The position numbers and the translations under genes are program-made. DNA of 64,000 bases from Epithemia pelagica (Eukaryota > Bacillariophyta > Bacillariophyceae > Surirellales > Surirellaceae). The stretch is from positions 3,782,001-3,846,000 of the forward strand of contig OX337228.1 of assembly GCA_946965045.2 (NCBI GenBank), written 5' to 3'. The notes under the pieces were generated by a model, which was not told where the DNA came from, searched no databases, and worked only from the letters and a program-made list of their open reading frames with translations. This document shows positions 32,168-41,831 of the stretch, one piece after another; position 1 is the first letter of the stretch; each line of letters starts with the position of its first letter.

Positions 32168-34660
32168 TTATTGCAGTACTTGATAGACTTCCTTGGCCGC
32201 CGCCTTGACGTTAGGTCCATGGGGAGAGGCGGCGGGTTCCACTTGCGAGGCCAAACCCAGGGCTTGGGCGGCTGGTTTGGCAACCGAGGGAACCGCCAGA
32301 CAGGTCGTCCCCAAGGCTTGGAGCAATCGCAACATGGCGGTTTCGTCGTAGGCGGTACGGTGTCGTGTCAAAATGGTTCCCACCAGTTCTACCACAGTTT
32401 GGACCGAGGAGGCCGTAGGGTGGTTGTTGTTGTTGTCATTGTCCTGTTTGGTTTGATGATACCAACACCACGCCAAATTGTACAACAAGGTGGCCAAGGC
32501 TCCTCGAACCGTCTTGTGCGGTGAGGCGACGAGGGCGGAGGAGGATACGGCCGCCAAAAGTGGATCGACCAGAGTCGTCAGGATGGCTTGTCGTGCAGCG
32601 CCTCCCGCCTTGAGGGCATTGGTCAAGAGCCTCAAGGACAACATGGGCAAGGCGGCCGTTGTTCCCCATCGCGAGGGAGTTTGTAGCAAGGGCAAGACGT
32701 GGTCGTGCATCAACCGTGTCCAACTGGGTCCCGTGGCGGCCGCCGTGGCGGTGGGATGCAACATGGTAATCCGCGCCAAATCCAACACGACAAATCGTTG
32801 GGCATCCTCCAAAGCAGTCCACAAATCCATCAAGAGCGAAATGTCGTGTTCCGATACGGTACTGGCATGATACCGATTGGTCGCTTGCAACGTCTCGACC
32901 AGGGTGTTGAGACGACTCGCTTGGTCGGGCGTCAATGTGCCAAATTCTTGCAACTTGGCTTGAATTTTCCCCAACAAGGTTTGCGGTGACGTGGATGGCA
33001 ATTCAAAGGCCAATGCATGGGCCATGGGCAGATACTGATACGAGACCATGGGCATGCCCGTTGTTGCGGCTGGCAATGGGTCCATACCGAGTGTGGGTGT
33101 GGCGGAAGCTCCCGTGCGTTGTTGAATGTATTCGGCAATTTGTCGCAATTGATATTGCGGCAACATGTGCGCATCGATAAATCGTTGGGCCGCGACAAAG
33201 GGATTTTCTCCCGTATTGTAGCCAATTTTGAGATGGACGACCGATCCGGATTGTTCCACTTCGACGGGCAAGACATGATCGTAGCGAACGCCATCAATTT
33301 CTTGCGGCGAATTGTTGTTGTTGTTGTTGTTGTTGTTGGTTCCCATGACTTGACCCACTTCAATCCAGGTTTGACTGGCCATGCTCCATTGGGCGGCAAT
33401 GGCAATCCCATTTTTGTTAAAGACTTGGACTTGTCCTTCGGATTTGCCTTGTCGTTGCAAGTTTTGTTCCCAGAGTGGTAATTTGGCAATTTCTTCCGCC
33501 GAGGGACCACCACTTTGTTGTTTCTGTTGGGCGGCTGCCGCGGCTTCGGCCGCTTGTTGAGAAAAGGCTTGTCGTTCACTGTGCAGTGCCATGCGTTGCG
33601 TGGCCCTGGTAAAAATCCGGACCATGCCATGGTCCGTGGCCGTGGCAAAATCGCCATTGGACAAGGCTTCGACCCGCCAGACACAGGCGGTATGCAACAA
33701 GAGTTGGGGTGGTTGTTGAGGACGCATCAAATCCCACACAATGACATGTCCATCTTCGGCCGATGCCACCACACATCCATCCGTGGTGGCACAGACACTC
33801 AAGAGCATGGGTGGTTGTTGTTCCGAGGACGACGACGACGGCACAAAGGTCAAGGTGGAAGTACACTTGCCCGTGTCGACAGCTCGCAGTTTGACCGTCC
33901 CATCGTTGGAACACGTGGCCAACAAAGTACTAGTGTCATTCCCCATGGAGACGAGACTGACATCGCGAATGGGTCCCTCGTGATCATTGGCCACATGATA
34001 GACGGATTGGACATGGCCCGTATGGGTATTCACGTGAAACATGCGGACGGCATGATCTCGAATTTGATTGTTTTGAGCGAGACCGGCCGACCCCGTGACA
34101 ATTTGCAACACCGTTTCGTCGGTCGTTGTTGTTGTGGGTGGAATGAGTGCGACACTGACGGAATTTTCGTGATTCGGCAAGGTGGCAATCAAGGACCGTG
34201 TTTGGACATTCCACACTTTGGCCGTGCCATCCCACGATCCCGAAACGACAAAGTGCTTCCAACACGACAAACTCGTCACGGCCTTGTCGTGTCCTTCCAA
34301 AGTCCCAATCAATTGTCGTGTCGTTCCATTCCACAATCGGACTTTGGCATCCTTGCTGCCCGTGACAACCATCACAGTGTTGTTTGCGACATTGGACCGA
34401 ACAGTACAAATGGCCGTGACTGCCGCATCGTGTTGACCGGATGACCAGGGTTCCAAGGATGCACTGGGAAGACCATATTCCATCACGGTTCCTCCTTGCG
34501 TTCCCGTCACAAGGCGCACCGTATCCACAGCATCACTACGGTCGGCCGAGGGCTTTTGGTCGAGTGATGATGACGACGACGATTCCTCAATAATTCCAAT
34601 GGCTCGAACGCCTTGACCATCGCTCGTCAAGGACTGACTCAGTTCGAATTCCACTTCCAT
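32168..34660 (-). CDS. PLAA: PLAA/Doa1/Ufd3-like ubiquitin-binding Cdc48 cofactor
   Basis: This 830-residue single-exon protein has the full PLAA/Doa1 layout. A seven-bladed WD40 propeller occupies about residues 1-320 (VVTGSKDAKVRLWNGTTRQLIGTLEGHDKAVTSL, FVVSGSWDGTAKVWNV, LATCSNDGTVKLRAVDTGKC, VVASAEDGHVIVWDL). The PFU ubiquitin-binding domain lies at about 455-520 (YDHVLPVEVEQSG, GENPFVAAQRFIDAHMLPQYQLRQIAEYI), and a PUL Armadillo-like domain from about 550 to the end binds the Cdc48 C-terminus. An Asn run near 441-449 comes from a GTT microsatellite. Function from the family: ubiquitin homeostasis, ribophagy and endosomal sorting with Cdc48. The start is the ATG at 34660 (MEVEFELSQSLTSDG); the frame extends upstream but matches nothing there. 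Confidence 0.93.
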   Translation of the reverse strand: MEVEFELSQSLTSDGQGVRAIGIIEESSSSSSLDQKPSADRSDAVDTVRLVTGTQGGTVMEYGLPSASLEPWSSGQHDAAVTAICTVRSNVANNTVMVVTGSKDAKVRLWNGTTRQLIGTLEGHDKAVTSLSCWKHFVVSGSWDGTAKVWNVQTRSLIATLPNHENSVSVALIPPTTTTTDETVLQIVTGSAGLAQNNQIRDHAVRMFHVNTHTGHVQSVYHVANDHEGPIRDVSLVSMGNDTSTLLATCSNDGTVKLRAVDTGKCTSTLTFVPSSSSSEQQPPMLLSVCATTDGCVVASAEDGHVIVWDLMRPQQPPQLLLHTACVWRVEALSNGDFATATDHGMVRIFTRATQRMALHSERQAFSQQAAEAAAAAQQKQQSGGPSAEEIAKLPLWEQNLQRQGKSEGQVQVFNKNGIAIAAQWSMASQTWIEVGQVMGTNNNNNNNNNSPQEIDGVRYDHVLPVEVEQSGSVVHLKIGYNTGENPFVAAQRFIDAHMLPQYQLRQIAEYIQQRTGASATPTLGMDPLPAATTGMPMVSYQYLPMAHALAFELPSTSPQTLLGKIQAKLQEFGTLTPDQASRLNTLVETLQATNRYHASTVSEHDISLLMDLWTALEDAQRFVVLDLARITMLHPTATAAATGPSWTRLMHDHVLPLLQTPSRWGTTAALPMLSLRLLTNALKAGGAARQAILTTLVDPLLAAVSSSALVASPHKTVRGALATLLYNLAWCWYHQTKQDNDNNNNHPTASSVQTVVELVGTILTRHRTAYDETAMLRLLQALGTTCLAVPSVAKPAAQALGLASQVEPAASPHGPNVKAAAKEVYQVLQ

Positions 34661-35482
34661 GGTAGAGATGTAGTGGTCTTGTAATTCTGCTTTGGTTGTG
34701 TTGTTGCAACAAGTCCTGTTCCTGTTGGTGTCGAAAATCGAAAAATGATGAGATGGAGAGATGCGCAAGGATCTGGGACGAACGAAACCCGGATGCTCTG
34801 AAAACTGGGACGTTGGTCTCGCGTGCGCGCACGTCGTGCTTCGGGATTCGGGACGACAAGCTCCACCCATATTCTTGGACAGGAAATAGGAACAAAGTAC
34901 CACAATCTATTGCCCATCATCATCATGGAATGAACCTATGACTACTGATCACCCATTAGAAACACAAGATTTCAGGCCCCCAATATACACAATAACAACA
35001 CTATATCTGCATACATACAAATATATATTTTATACATTCTTCATGTGAGGGAAAGGTCCGCCCCGTAGACCAGTAGTGAATCCTTCTCCCTACTAGAGGG
35101 GAACTGAGAAACAGCACTCTGCGCGTAGTCGTCGAGCACTGGATTTTCGTGGTTCCTCATTCGTAGGATCCTCCCGATCGCTTGTTGTTGGTTGTGACGA
35201 CGAGTCGTTGGGAACGAAACGAGGATTGCATCGAGAGTTCCGTACGCGTACCACAAAGGCGCGCACGACCCATTGGATATTCGTACAGTGCTGGCGGCTC
35301 ATTCCACGCCCGGAATGGATCGAAATGGGTGGAACATGGTGTGCAAACTCCCAATCACTGGAGATCCATGGCTTGTGTGTGCTCCGTGCCTTGGGATCCT
35401 CCATCCGAAAAATAGAATGCAGGTCCACAACACAAAATGGTGGTGGTGCCGTGTCGTCGCGCGACATCCCTCGGTCCTTCGA
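34661..35482. other. Intergenic upstream of PLAA
   Basis: An 822-nt spacer. It contains a TCTCGCGTGCGCGCA element at 34817 and a minus-strand ATG frame of 124 codons at 35093-35467 that has no recognisable family. The latter begins 15 nt after the stop of the orphan gene and I treat it as unproven. Confidence 0.45.
34817..34831 (-). promoter_or_regulatory. TCTCGCGTGCGCGCA element upstream of PLAA
   Basis: An exact 15-base match to a sequence at 39199-39213. Both copies lie 140-175 nt upstream of the ATG of a minus-strand gene (PLAA and EF-Ts), in the same orientation. It is a candidate core-promoter or transcription-factor site. Confidence 0.4.
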
Positions 35483-37141
35483 TTACGAGGACCGAAGATC
35501 TCTCTTGGTCGAGATCTTGCCATTGCTGGGTTTTCGGGAATGATTGGACGATTCCTTCTTTTCTTCCCATACGGACGACTTCTCTTGGGAGGAGGATGGT
35601 TGTTTGTTCTGAGAAGAGGAAAAGGACGACGATGACGAGTCTCGAGATGCCGGAGACACCTTGGCATGGTGGTTGTTTGTCGTCGTTGTTGTTGTTGTGG
35701 CTTGGTAGGGATAGGGATAGGCGGCGGAGGTGGTTCGGGGCGATGGACCACCACCACCACTACTACTCTTGGGATGATTTCGTGCCGCCACGGCTTCTTC
35801 GACTCGTTCTTTCAAGGCCACGGCGATTTGTGTGGCATGAAAGCCCAATTTGCGGGCCAGGGTCGATTTTTGCGCCCTACCAAAGAGCGTGGCCAATTGC
35901 GCCGTGGATTTGCGCAAGGTTTCGGTGGCGGCATTGGTTTTGAGGACGCGACGATTGTCAAAGGTGGGACAATAGGACAACAATTTGCCTTGATGGTCCG
36001 TTTCAAAGACATCGACAATCGTCAAGGTGACCAAATCGCCCGGTCGCAACAAGCCTTCGGGAGGATGGTATTCATTGAGAGCTCGGGGCGGCGGAGGAGA
36101 TCCTCCTCCTCCTCCTCCACTGCTACCACCCCGTCGGGGAGACGACGACGACGGACGACTGCTGCTGTTGGTACTCCCATGACTCGCCGTGACAAAGGAA
36201 TCGTCGGGACGCAACGACAACAAGGCTTCTTCTCCGTCCCCACCACCACCACTTTCATGGGGCGACGAAAAGTAGTCTTCGGTGGTGGCATCTTCCAATC
36301 CGGTCGCACTGCTCAGGGTGGTAAAGGAAGGAGGGGGAGGAAATTCATTCATCCAGGTCCACACGACTCGATGGGCGGCCGTGACACGATATCGACCTCC
36401 GGCAATCCGCATGACGGTCAATCCAGGTGGATCAATCAAATTCAAATGATCCCCGCCGGGCATGAGCGCCAGCCATCGGACAAAGAGTTGCGACAAGGCC
36501 GGTACACCCGCAGCCGCTTCCAATTCCATACCCGTCACTTGTTCGACTCCAAACAATTGCGAGGCCGTATGTGCTGCCGGCAAGACAACTTCGGCATCGT
36601 CGCAAAAGACCACAAAGGGTAAAGGCGTGGTGGAATGGTATCCACTCACGACGCTCGGTGTGGCATCCGTCGTCGTATCTTCGGCCAAACTACTTTCGGC
36701 ATCTTCGTATTCGGCATTCCATTCGTGCAAGGTCGTGGCACCGCCATTGCCTCGAAAGGGTGGCCGTCCATTCGGAGGATGCGTCCGAGACGACGACGAC
36801 AGGGCGCGTTGAAATTCTTCGGGATTGGAGAGTAAATACAACAAGGCCAAATGCATTTCTTGTACCACTCGTGTGGCATCGTCCGCATCGTTGCCATGAC
36901 TGTGCAGGTGGTGGTGATGACCGGGTGGATTGAGCATTTGAGCCGTGGCCAGACTGGCACCGTCTTCGTCTCGGGCCACAAAGAGTTCGGATTCCAATTC
37001 GGCCGTACTACTGGCGTATCCGACCGACTGCAAATCATCGTCTTGGTCTCCTCCTCCTCCTCCCAAATCATTGTGGCTGTTGTGGTGGTGATGGTTGTGA
37101 TTGTTGTCAACTGCCCCAGAGGCAGGATGATAATTCGGCAT
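35483..37141 (-). CDS. Hypothetical protein, 552 residues, low-complexity flanks
   Basis: I do not recognise this single-exon protein. It starts at the ATG at 37141. The first ~100 residues are His/Asn-rich. A better-ordered core at about 165-290 (PLPFVVFCDDAEVVLPAAHTAS, GVPALSQLFVRWLALMPGGDHLNLIDPPGLTVMRIAGGRYRVTAAHRVVWTWMNEF) is hydrophobic and looks folded. A second possible core at about 365-470 (LLRPGDLVTLTIVDVFETDHQGKLLSYCPTFDNRRVLKTNAATETL) resembles a small beta-barrel followed by helices. Gly/Ser/Pro runs separate them, and the C-terminus is basic and Ser-rich. No signal peptide or membrane helix is seen. It could be a lineage-specific protein; no function is assigned. Confidence 0.65.
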   Translation of the reverse strand: MPNYHPASGAVDNNHNHHHHNSHNDLGGGGGDQDDDLQSVGYASSTAELESELFVARDEDGASLATAQMLNPPGHHHHLHSHGNDADDATRVVQEMHLALLYLLSNPEEFQRALSSSSRTHPPNGRPPFRGNGGATTLHEWNAEYEDAESSLAEDTTTDATPSVVSGYHSTTPLPFVVFCDDAEVVLPAAHTASQLFGVEQVTGMELEAAAGVPALSQLFVRWLALMPGGDHLNLIDPPGLTVMRIAGGRYRVTAAHRVVWTWMNEFPPPPSFTTLSSATGLEDATTEDYFSSPHESGGGGDGEEALLSLRPDDSFVTASHGSTNSSSRPSSSSPRRGGSSGGGGGGSPPPPRALNEYHPPEGLLRPGDLVTLTIVDVFETDHQGKLLSYCPTFDNRRVLKTNAATETLRKSTAQLATLFGRAQKSTLARKLGFHATQIAVALKERVEEAVAARNHPKSSSGGGGPSPRTTSAAYPYPYQATTTTTTTNNHHAKVSPASRDSSSSSFSSSQNKQPSSSQEKSSVWEEKKESSNHSRKPSNGKISTKRDLRSS

Positions 37142-37738
37142 GGTGATCAATTAATGTCAATCGCTTCTGAAAGCGAGGGTTCGAACGAGGAGTGTGTGCG
37201 ACTCGTTGCAATACAAGAGGCTGACACAAATGCTTTGGACTCCTCCTCTCGTTCCTTGTTGGTGGTGGGTTTGGTAGTCTGCTCGTTCGTGTGGTGGTAA
37301 TTGGTACACAGCAATCGTTTTCTAGTCTAGCGCAGAAAGTTGGTTGGATTTGTCGCCATGGTCCTCTTTGTCTCGTCCGAGCGGTCGCAACGGTCGTGGT
37401 CGTGTCGAAAAGACCAAAATTTGCCAATTCATGGCATGGCAGGCTCGTAAAAATTCAACAGTACTTAGGGAACCGGACTGAACACAAGACCAAGAAAGAG
37501 GAATAGTTATGAAAAAAAGAAATCATTGCTCGACTACGAACTCGTCCGACACTCCATACTCCCATCCAAATCCAGATATCCAAAAGCTACCAGATCTGTC
37601 TACCGACCCGTTCCGCTAGGAGTACGAGCTCTAGGATATGAATAAGGACCATGAAACGCAACATCATGAAGCGAGGGATCCAACGATAGGGACTGTTGAT
37701 ATCGGACTCTCTAGTAGTAGTAGTAGTTCTACGAATCG
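37142..37738. other. Intergenic region with right copy of dispersed repeat
   Basis: A 597-nt spacer between two minus-strand genes. It holds CTAGGAGTACG near 37617 and the right copy of the inverted repeat. Confidence 0.6.
37652..37731 (-). repeat. Right copy of ~80-bp dispersed inverted repeat
   Basis: This is the reverse-complement counterpart of 32032-32107. It ends with CTCTAGTAGTAGTAGTAGTT, one TAG unit longer than the left copy. It begins 8 nt beyond the EF-Ts stop. Confidence 0.9.
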
Positions 37739-39058
37739 CTAGGATATAAACAAGGATTCATATTGGAGTAGCGTGACACCCCGTTCGGCCAGGTAGGTTT
37801 TGATTTTGGGATTCTTTTCTTCCACATAATGGCCTTGTTCCAACAAACAGACTTGGGCCAAGAATAATTTGGAGAGTTTGCCTTGGACGATTTTTTCCAC
37901 CATGTCGGGTGGTTTGGGTTTGTTGTTGTTGGATTCTTGCAGTACTTGTTGTCGCAACAAGTCTCGTTCCTTGTCCAAGACTGCCGGTGGAACCTGGTCG
38001 ACGGTCAAGTACTGTGGTCGAGCTGCCACGACATGCATGGCCAATTTTTTGCCAATCTCGTACAATTCCGTCCGTGACAACACGGCATCGGAGGAGGATG
38101 GTTGCACCAAGACGGCGGCCGCGGCCGTTCCCGCGCAACTTTGGGGATGCACCCGATTGTGGACATAGCCGACCCATTGCGCTCCTGTTGTTGTTCCCGA
38201 GGAGGAGGACGACACTGGCACGTGCAATTGGAGTGCCGTCGAAACGGAGATATTTTCTCGAATAGCCAAGACGGCTTCCTCCAATTGTGTTTGAACTGTG
38301 GAACCATGTGGTGTGGACAATTGATCAATGGCCTCCTTGGACAAGACTGTTTTCGTTTCGCTAGTGGTGTCGTTGTTGTCGTTGGTGGTGGAGGATGTCA
38401 AGGCGGCTTGTGCAATGGTTTCCACCAAGTCGACAAAGCGTTGGGATCGTCCGGCAAAATCGGTTTCCGAGGCCACCTTGACCAAGACGGCCGATGGATT
38501 GCTTGTCGTCGTACCATCCTTGGACGACGATAAAAAACAGACCAATCCTTCCGTGCTGGCTCGATCGGCCACTTTGGAACTGGCCTTGGCGGCTCCATGT
38601 TGTCGCAACCAATCCATGGCGGTTTGAATCAAGGCTTGTTCGTAAGCGTTTTCGTCGTCGTGTGGTGGGGCACTCTGTTCTTCCACGGCGGCCTGCAAGG
38701 CTTTTTTGCATTCCACCACCGGAGCACCCGAAGCGGTACGAAGCGATTTCAAGGCGGTCAACGAATAGCCACCACTGTTGTTGTTTTGCGGAGAACAACC
38801 CGATGCATGAAACCATCGATGAAATGACCATGACCCATTCCATGCCACTCGTTTGGTCACAACCATGCGGTTGTGGGCCCCGCCGGTGGTTGGACGACCC
38901 AAATTGGGGAGAGTCGGAGTGGCCAGGACATGGGCCATTCGCCAAGATGAGCCTCGACAACGACTACGACTGCCAATTCCCATCCATGGTTGGCACGGAT
39001 TTGGAAACAAGGAAGAAGACGACGAAGCGGACCATCGTTTGCATGCTTGGCGAATCAT
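37739..39058 (-). CDS. TSFM: Organellar translation elongation factor Ts
   Basis: This 439-residue single-exon protein starts with a basic, Ser/Arg-rich presequence of ~90 residues (MIRQACKRWSASSSSS), typical of mitochondrial import and lacking a diatom plastid signal. The EF-Ts N-domain follows at about 100-160 (LTALKSLRTASGAPVVECKKAL, MDWLRQHGAAKASSKV). The core contains VKVASETDFAGRSQRFVDLVETIA, with the invariant ETDF motif, and the C-terminal dimerisation part has EKIVQGKLSKLFLAQVCLLEQ. EF-Ts recycles EF-Tu-GDP. Acidic and Thr/Asn inserts interrupt the core. A CCACCATGG-type microsatellite (TGG)n lies just upstream of the ATG. The gene is divergent from the aldo/keto reductase. Confidence 0.92.
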   Translation of the reverse strand: MIRQACKRWSASSSSSLFPNPCQPWMGIGSRSRCRGSSWRMAHVLATPTLPNLGRPTTGGAHNRMVVTKRVAWNGSWSFHRWFHASGCSPQNNNSGGYSLTALKSLRTASGAPVVECKKALQAAVEEQSAPPHDDENAYEQALIQTAMDWLRQHGAAKASSKVADRASTEGLVCFLSSSKDGTTTSNPSAVLVKVASETDFAGRSQRFVDLVETIAQAALTSSTTNDNNDTTSETKTVLSKEAIDQLSTPHGSTVQTQLEEAVLAIRENISVSTALQLHVPVSSSSSGTTTGAQWVGYVHNRVHPQSCAGTAAAAVLVQPSSSDAVLSRTELYEIGKKLAMHVVAARPQYLTVDQVPPAVLDKERDLLRQQVLQESNNNKPKPPDMVEKIVQGKLSKLFLAQVCLLEQGHYVEEKNPKIKTYLAERGVTLLQYESLFIS

Positions 39059-39444
39059 GGTGGTGGTGGTGGTGGTGGTGGTCTCTGGACGACACCGAAA
39101 TGGGACAGATCTGATGAATCATGTGAGATTGACAAAAGATCCACTGACTGAGGGACGGACAGACGAACTCAAAAAATGAGAGCGGGAGAGTCGACGAATC
39201 TCGCGTGCGCGCAGGTCGGTCAATCTATCGAAGTCGAAAGAAGAAGCTCCTCCATATTCGTACTTACGCAATCAAATACGTACGACACGAGACGCACATG
39301 AGAGATGAATGAGTAAGACCAACAACGCAAAGCAGATCCACACACAAACACACTGCGAATCTTTTGACAAGAAGAAGCTCTTGCAGAGCACCAGTAGCAC
39401 GGTCGTTCTCCTTCCAAACAACAACTCTATAGAGTATCGCAAGA
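39059..39444. promoter_or_regulatory. Divergent promoter region, EF-Ts / aldo-keto reductase
   Basis: A 386-nt spacer. It has a (TGG)n run at about 39058-39080 and the second TCTCGCGTGCGCGCA copy at 39199-39213. Confidence 0.5.
39199..39213 (-). promoter_or_regulatory. TCTCGCGTGCGCGCA element upstream of EF-Ts
   Basis: The second exact copy of the 15-base element, about 141 nt upstream of the EF-Ts ATG and 232 nt upstream of the divergent reductase ATG. Confidence 0.4.
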
Positions 39445-41265
39445 ATGTGTGCTTCATCATCCTCATGGCCATTGACGGATGCCGCCCTGGTGGCGTGTGA
39501 CCAACATCCCGATTCCGACGTTGAAGCGGCCTTGGCCTTTTGCCACTCTAGCGTGCCTGCCTTTTGTGCGGCCGACAATGATCGTCTCGTCAAGGTGGGG
39601 CGATCGGTCCGTAGTTTGCTGGAGCTCTTTTTCTCCACCACCACGGCCGCTAGCAACAACGACAGCAACGAGGAACCCGACACGAAAAAGATCAAAACGA
39701 CCACCCTTGGGGAGACTGAAAAGAAGGACTTGGAAGCCTCCTTGGCCATGCTCGTGGACGAATGCAACCTACTCATTTCCAATCAATGCAAAGTCCCTCG
39801 CGTCCCCTTTGGTAAGACGGGGTTATCCATGCCCATTGTGACCTTGGGCTGTATGCGCTTTCAACAAGCGTGGGGACCGCACATTACCAACATGAATATG
39901 GTACAGGCCGATTGTCAAGACAATTTGGTCGCCATTCTGAAACGAGCCATTTTGGACTTTGGAATGAATCACATTGAAACAGCGCGTGGGTATGGAAGTT
40001 CGGAACTCCAATTGGGCGTGGCCCTCCAACAACTCTTTGCCACCACCTCCATTCGACGGGAGGATCTTATTTTGCAAACCAAGGTCAATGCCATGAAAGA
40101 CCCCAAACAGTTTCGACAGACGCTAGAAACATCTTTTGCCAAGCTTCAAGTGGACTATCTAGACTTGTTTGCCTTTCATGGACTCAACTTGCCCATTCAA
40201 ATGGAATGGATCTTTGGTGGAAAGGATATTACCAATGAGACGGAAACGTGTTACAGTGTCATTCAAGAATATGTCAAGGCTGGGAAAATACGTCACATTG
40301 GCTTTAGCACTCATGGTTCCACCGATTTGATTTTGGAGTGCATTCGGAAAGACGTCTTTAGTTATGTCAATCTACATTATCACTTTGTGGGCTCGTATAC
40401 CGCTTCGGGCGGTGGTCCCGATGGACACGGCAATCGCGAATGCATCCGCTTGCTCAATAAAAAACAAATGGGAGTATTCATCATTTCTCCCTTTGACAAG
40501 GGCGGTGCCCTCTACCGACCCTCCCGGACCATGCGCAAGTTGAGCTTGCCGGAACTGGAACCCATGGCCTTTGAATGCTTAAGGATTTGGAATCATCATG
40601 AATTGTTTCCCGGTCTGCACTGTCATACCTTTACCAATGGCGCCGCTCGACCCAGTGATTTGGATCAAAGTGCCGTAGCTGCCTATTGGCATGTCCACCG
40701 CGAGGAAAATGGCATTGTGGATAAATTGAAAACGGTCCATCAACGACTCTTGGACCATCAAGTACAAGTCTTGGGCAAGGACTGGGCCGCTACTTGGTGG
40801 AACGGTTTGACCAAGGCCAATGACAATCCCCATTTGATTGAACACAATCAAATTGTTTGGATTTACATTTGTACCATGGTCTATGGACTCTACCACTTTG
40901 CCCAGGCTCGCTATGCCTCGTTTGAATCCAATGCCAAGAATTGGAAGTCTACAGAAACCGTGGAACAAAATTTGGAACGCTTGCGGATTGGATGGGGCTT
41001 TGTCCCGGGATTGCCCCTGGATCGGACGGTCGATTATCTTCAGACGGTGGATTTGCAGCACGTGCCGGCCGCAAATGTCGAATTGGTCCAACGGGCCCAC
41101 GCCTTTGTGTACAAATATCTGGCCACACCGCCGCCACCCTCCACCAAGGAAGAGGAGGACCAGAAGGGTACGGCGGCTCGGAGCAAGATTCCCAAGGAAT
41201 GGATGGACTCGTACGATATGAGAACATGGGACGATTTTCCCAACCGGATTAAACGAGTCGAATAA
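39445..41265 (+). CDS. Aldo/keto reductase family protein with extended C-terminus
   Basis: This is a 606-residue single-exon protein. The AKR barrel begins near residue 115 (VPFGKTGLSMPIVTLGCMRF). Catalytic residues are Tyr183 (ARGYGSSE), Lys213 (LQTKVNAM) and His245 (FAFHGLN). The usual Asp of the DTA motif is Glu178 (HIETARGYG), a form I recall from cyanobacterial-type AKRs. The barrel continues with HIGFSTHGSTDLILECI and MGVFIISPFDKGG. The C-terminal ~200 residues (HREENGIVDKLKTVHQRLL, AATWWNGLTKANDN) exceed the standard AKR length of about 320 and resemble the helical extension of Fe-S or MocA-like AKRs, though no Cys cluster is present. A short N-terminal region of ~110 residues is unassigned. 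NADPH-dependent carbonyl reduction is expected; the substrate is unknown. Confidence 0.85.
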   Translation: MCASSSSWPLTDAALVACDQHPDSDVEAALAFCHSSVPAFCAADNDRLVKVGRSVRSLLELFFSTTTAASNNDSNEEPDTKKIKTTTLGETEKKDLEASLAMLVDECNLLISNQCKVPRVPFGKTGLSMPIVTLGCMRFQQAWGPHITNMNMVQADCQDNLVAILKRAILDFGMNHIETARGYGSSELQLGVALQQLFATTSIRREDLILQTKVNAMKDPKQFRQTLETSFAKLQVDYLDLFAFHGLNLPIQMEWIFGGKDITNETETCYSVIQEYVKAGKIRHIGFSTHGSTDLILECIRKDVFSYVNLHYHFVGSYTASGGGPDGHGNRECIRLLNKKQMGVFIISPFDKGGALYRPSRTMRKLSLPELEPMAFECLRIWNHHELFPGLHCHTFTNGAARPSDLDQSAVAAYWHVHREENGIVDKLKTVHQRLLDHQVQVLGKDWAATWWNGLTKANDNPHLIEHNQIVWIYICTMVYGLYHFAQARYASFESNAKNWKSTETVEQNLERLRIGWGFVPGLPLDRTVDYLQTVDLQHVPAANVELVQRAHAFVYKYLATPPPPSTKEEEDQKGTAARSKIPKEWMDSYDMRTWDDFPNRIKRVE

Positions 41266-41831
41266 TCCTTGTGATGGTTCCTCCGACACATTGTACACAG
41301 CGAGGAGGTTGGTACACCGTGAGAGAGACTCCCAGATACAACAGGAAGAGCATCATAGTACAACTGCACATAATCTTATATTCACACAAGAGGAAGGGTT
41401 TTTCCCGAACCAAGCATTGCTAAGTCTATTCCTAGGAGTATAATGTGAGCAAAACAGAAGCTCTCGCCACTTACTCCTAGGAATACTCTCTAGGAGTAGT
41501 TCTAGAGGAGAAGGAGAGTAGGGGGTCGTCGTTACGTAGTAAGGGTAGCCGGGACCCGGACCGGTTTCATTCTTGAATAAAGATCGATGAGATAATAATG
41601 GCCCAACTAAATATCGCACCTATTGACCATCTTTGGGGTGTACTGATTGGTCTTGGTCCTCATCCAATCCCTATCGCTTAAGATACGAAAATCGTTAGAT
41701 GTGATAAAGGTATTTCGAAAGGCCAGTCTTGAGTTGTCAGATGGCATCACGTGATTCTACGATCTCTCTCTTGGGACAAAAGACCACGATTTTTTTATTC
41801 CATACACCATTTTCTTGGTTCTCTGGTCACG
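41266..41831. other. Intergenic region rich in CCTAGGAGTA motifs
   Basis: A 566-nt spacer between two plus-strand genes. Between 41427 and 41520 it has at least three CCTAGGAGTA / TACTCCTAGG elements. No coding frame is supported. Confidence 0.55.

Noticed and set aside
33515..34444. A 309-codon plus-strand frame
   Set aside because: It is antisense to the PLAA WD40 region and shows no domain.
34661..34903. Extended N-terminus of PLAA to 911 residues
   Set aside because: The upstream frame has no conserved sequence and begins at a non-ATG codon; the WD40 start follows the ATG at 34660.
35093..35467. A 124-codon minus-strand frame with an ATG just after the orphan gene stop
   Set aside because: No family resemblance, unusual composition, and no splice evidence linking it to the upstream gene.
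35666..36622. A 318-codon plus-strand frame
   Set aside because: Gly/Arg-rich product antisense to the orphan gene; it looks like a shadow of Ser/Pro/Asn codons on the other strand. Since the sense gene is also an orphan, some doubt remains.
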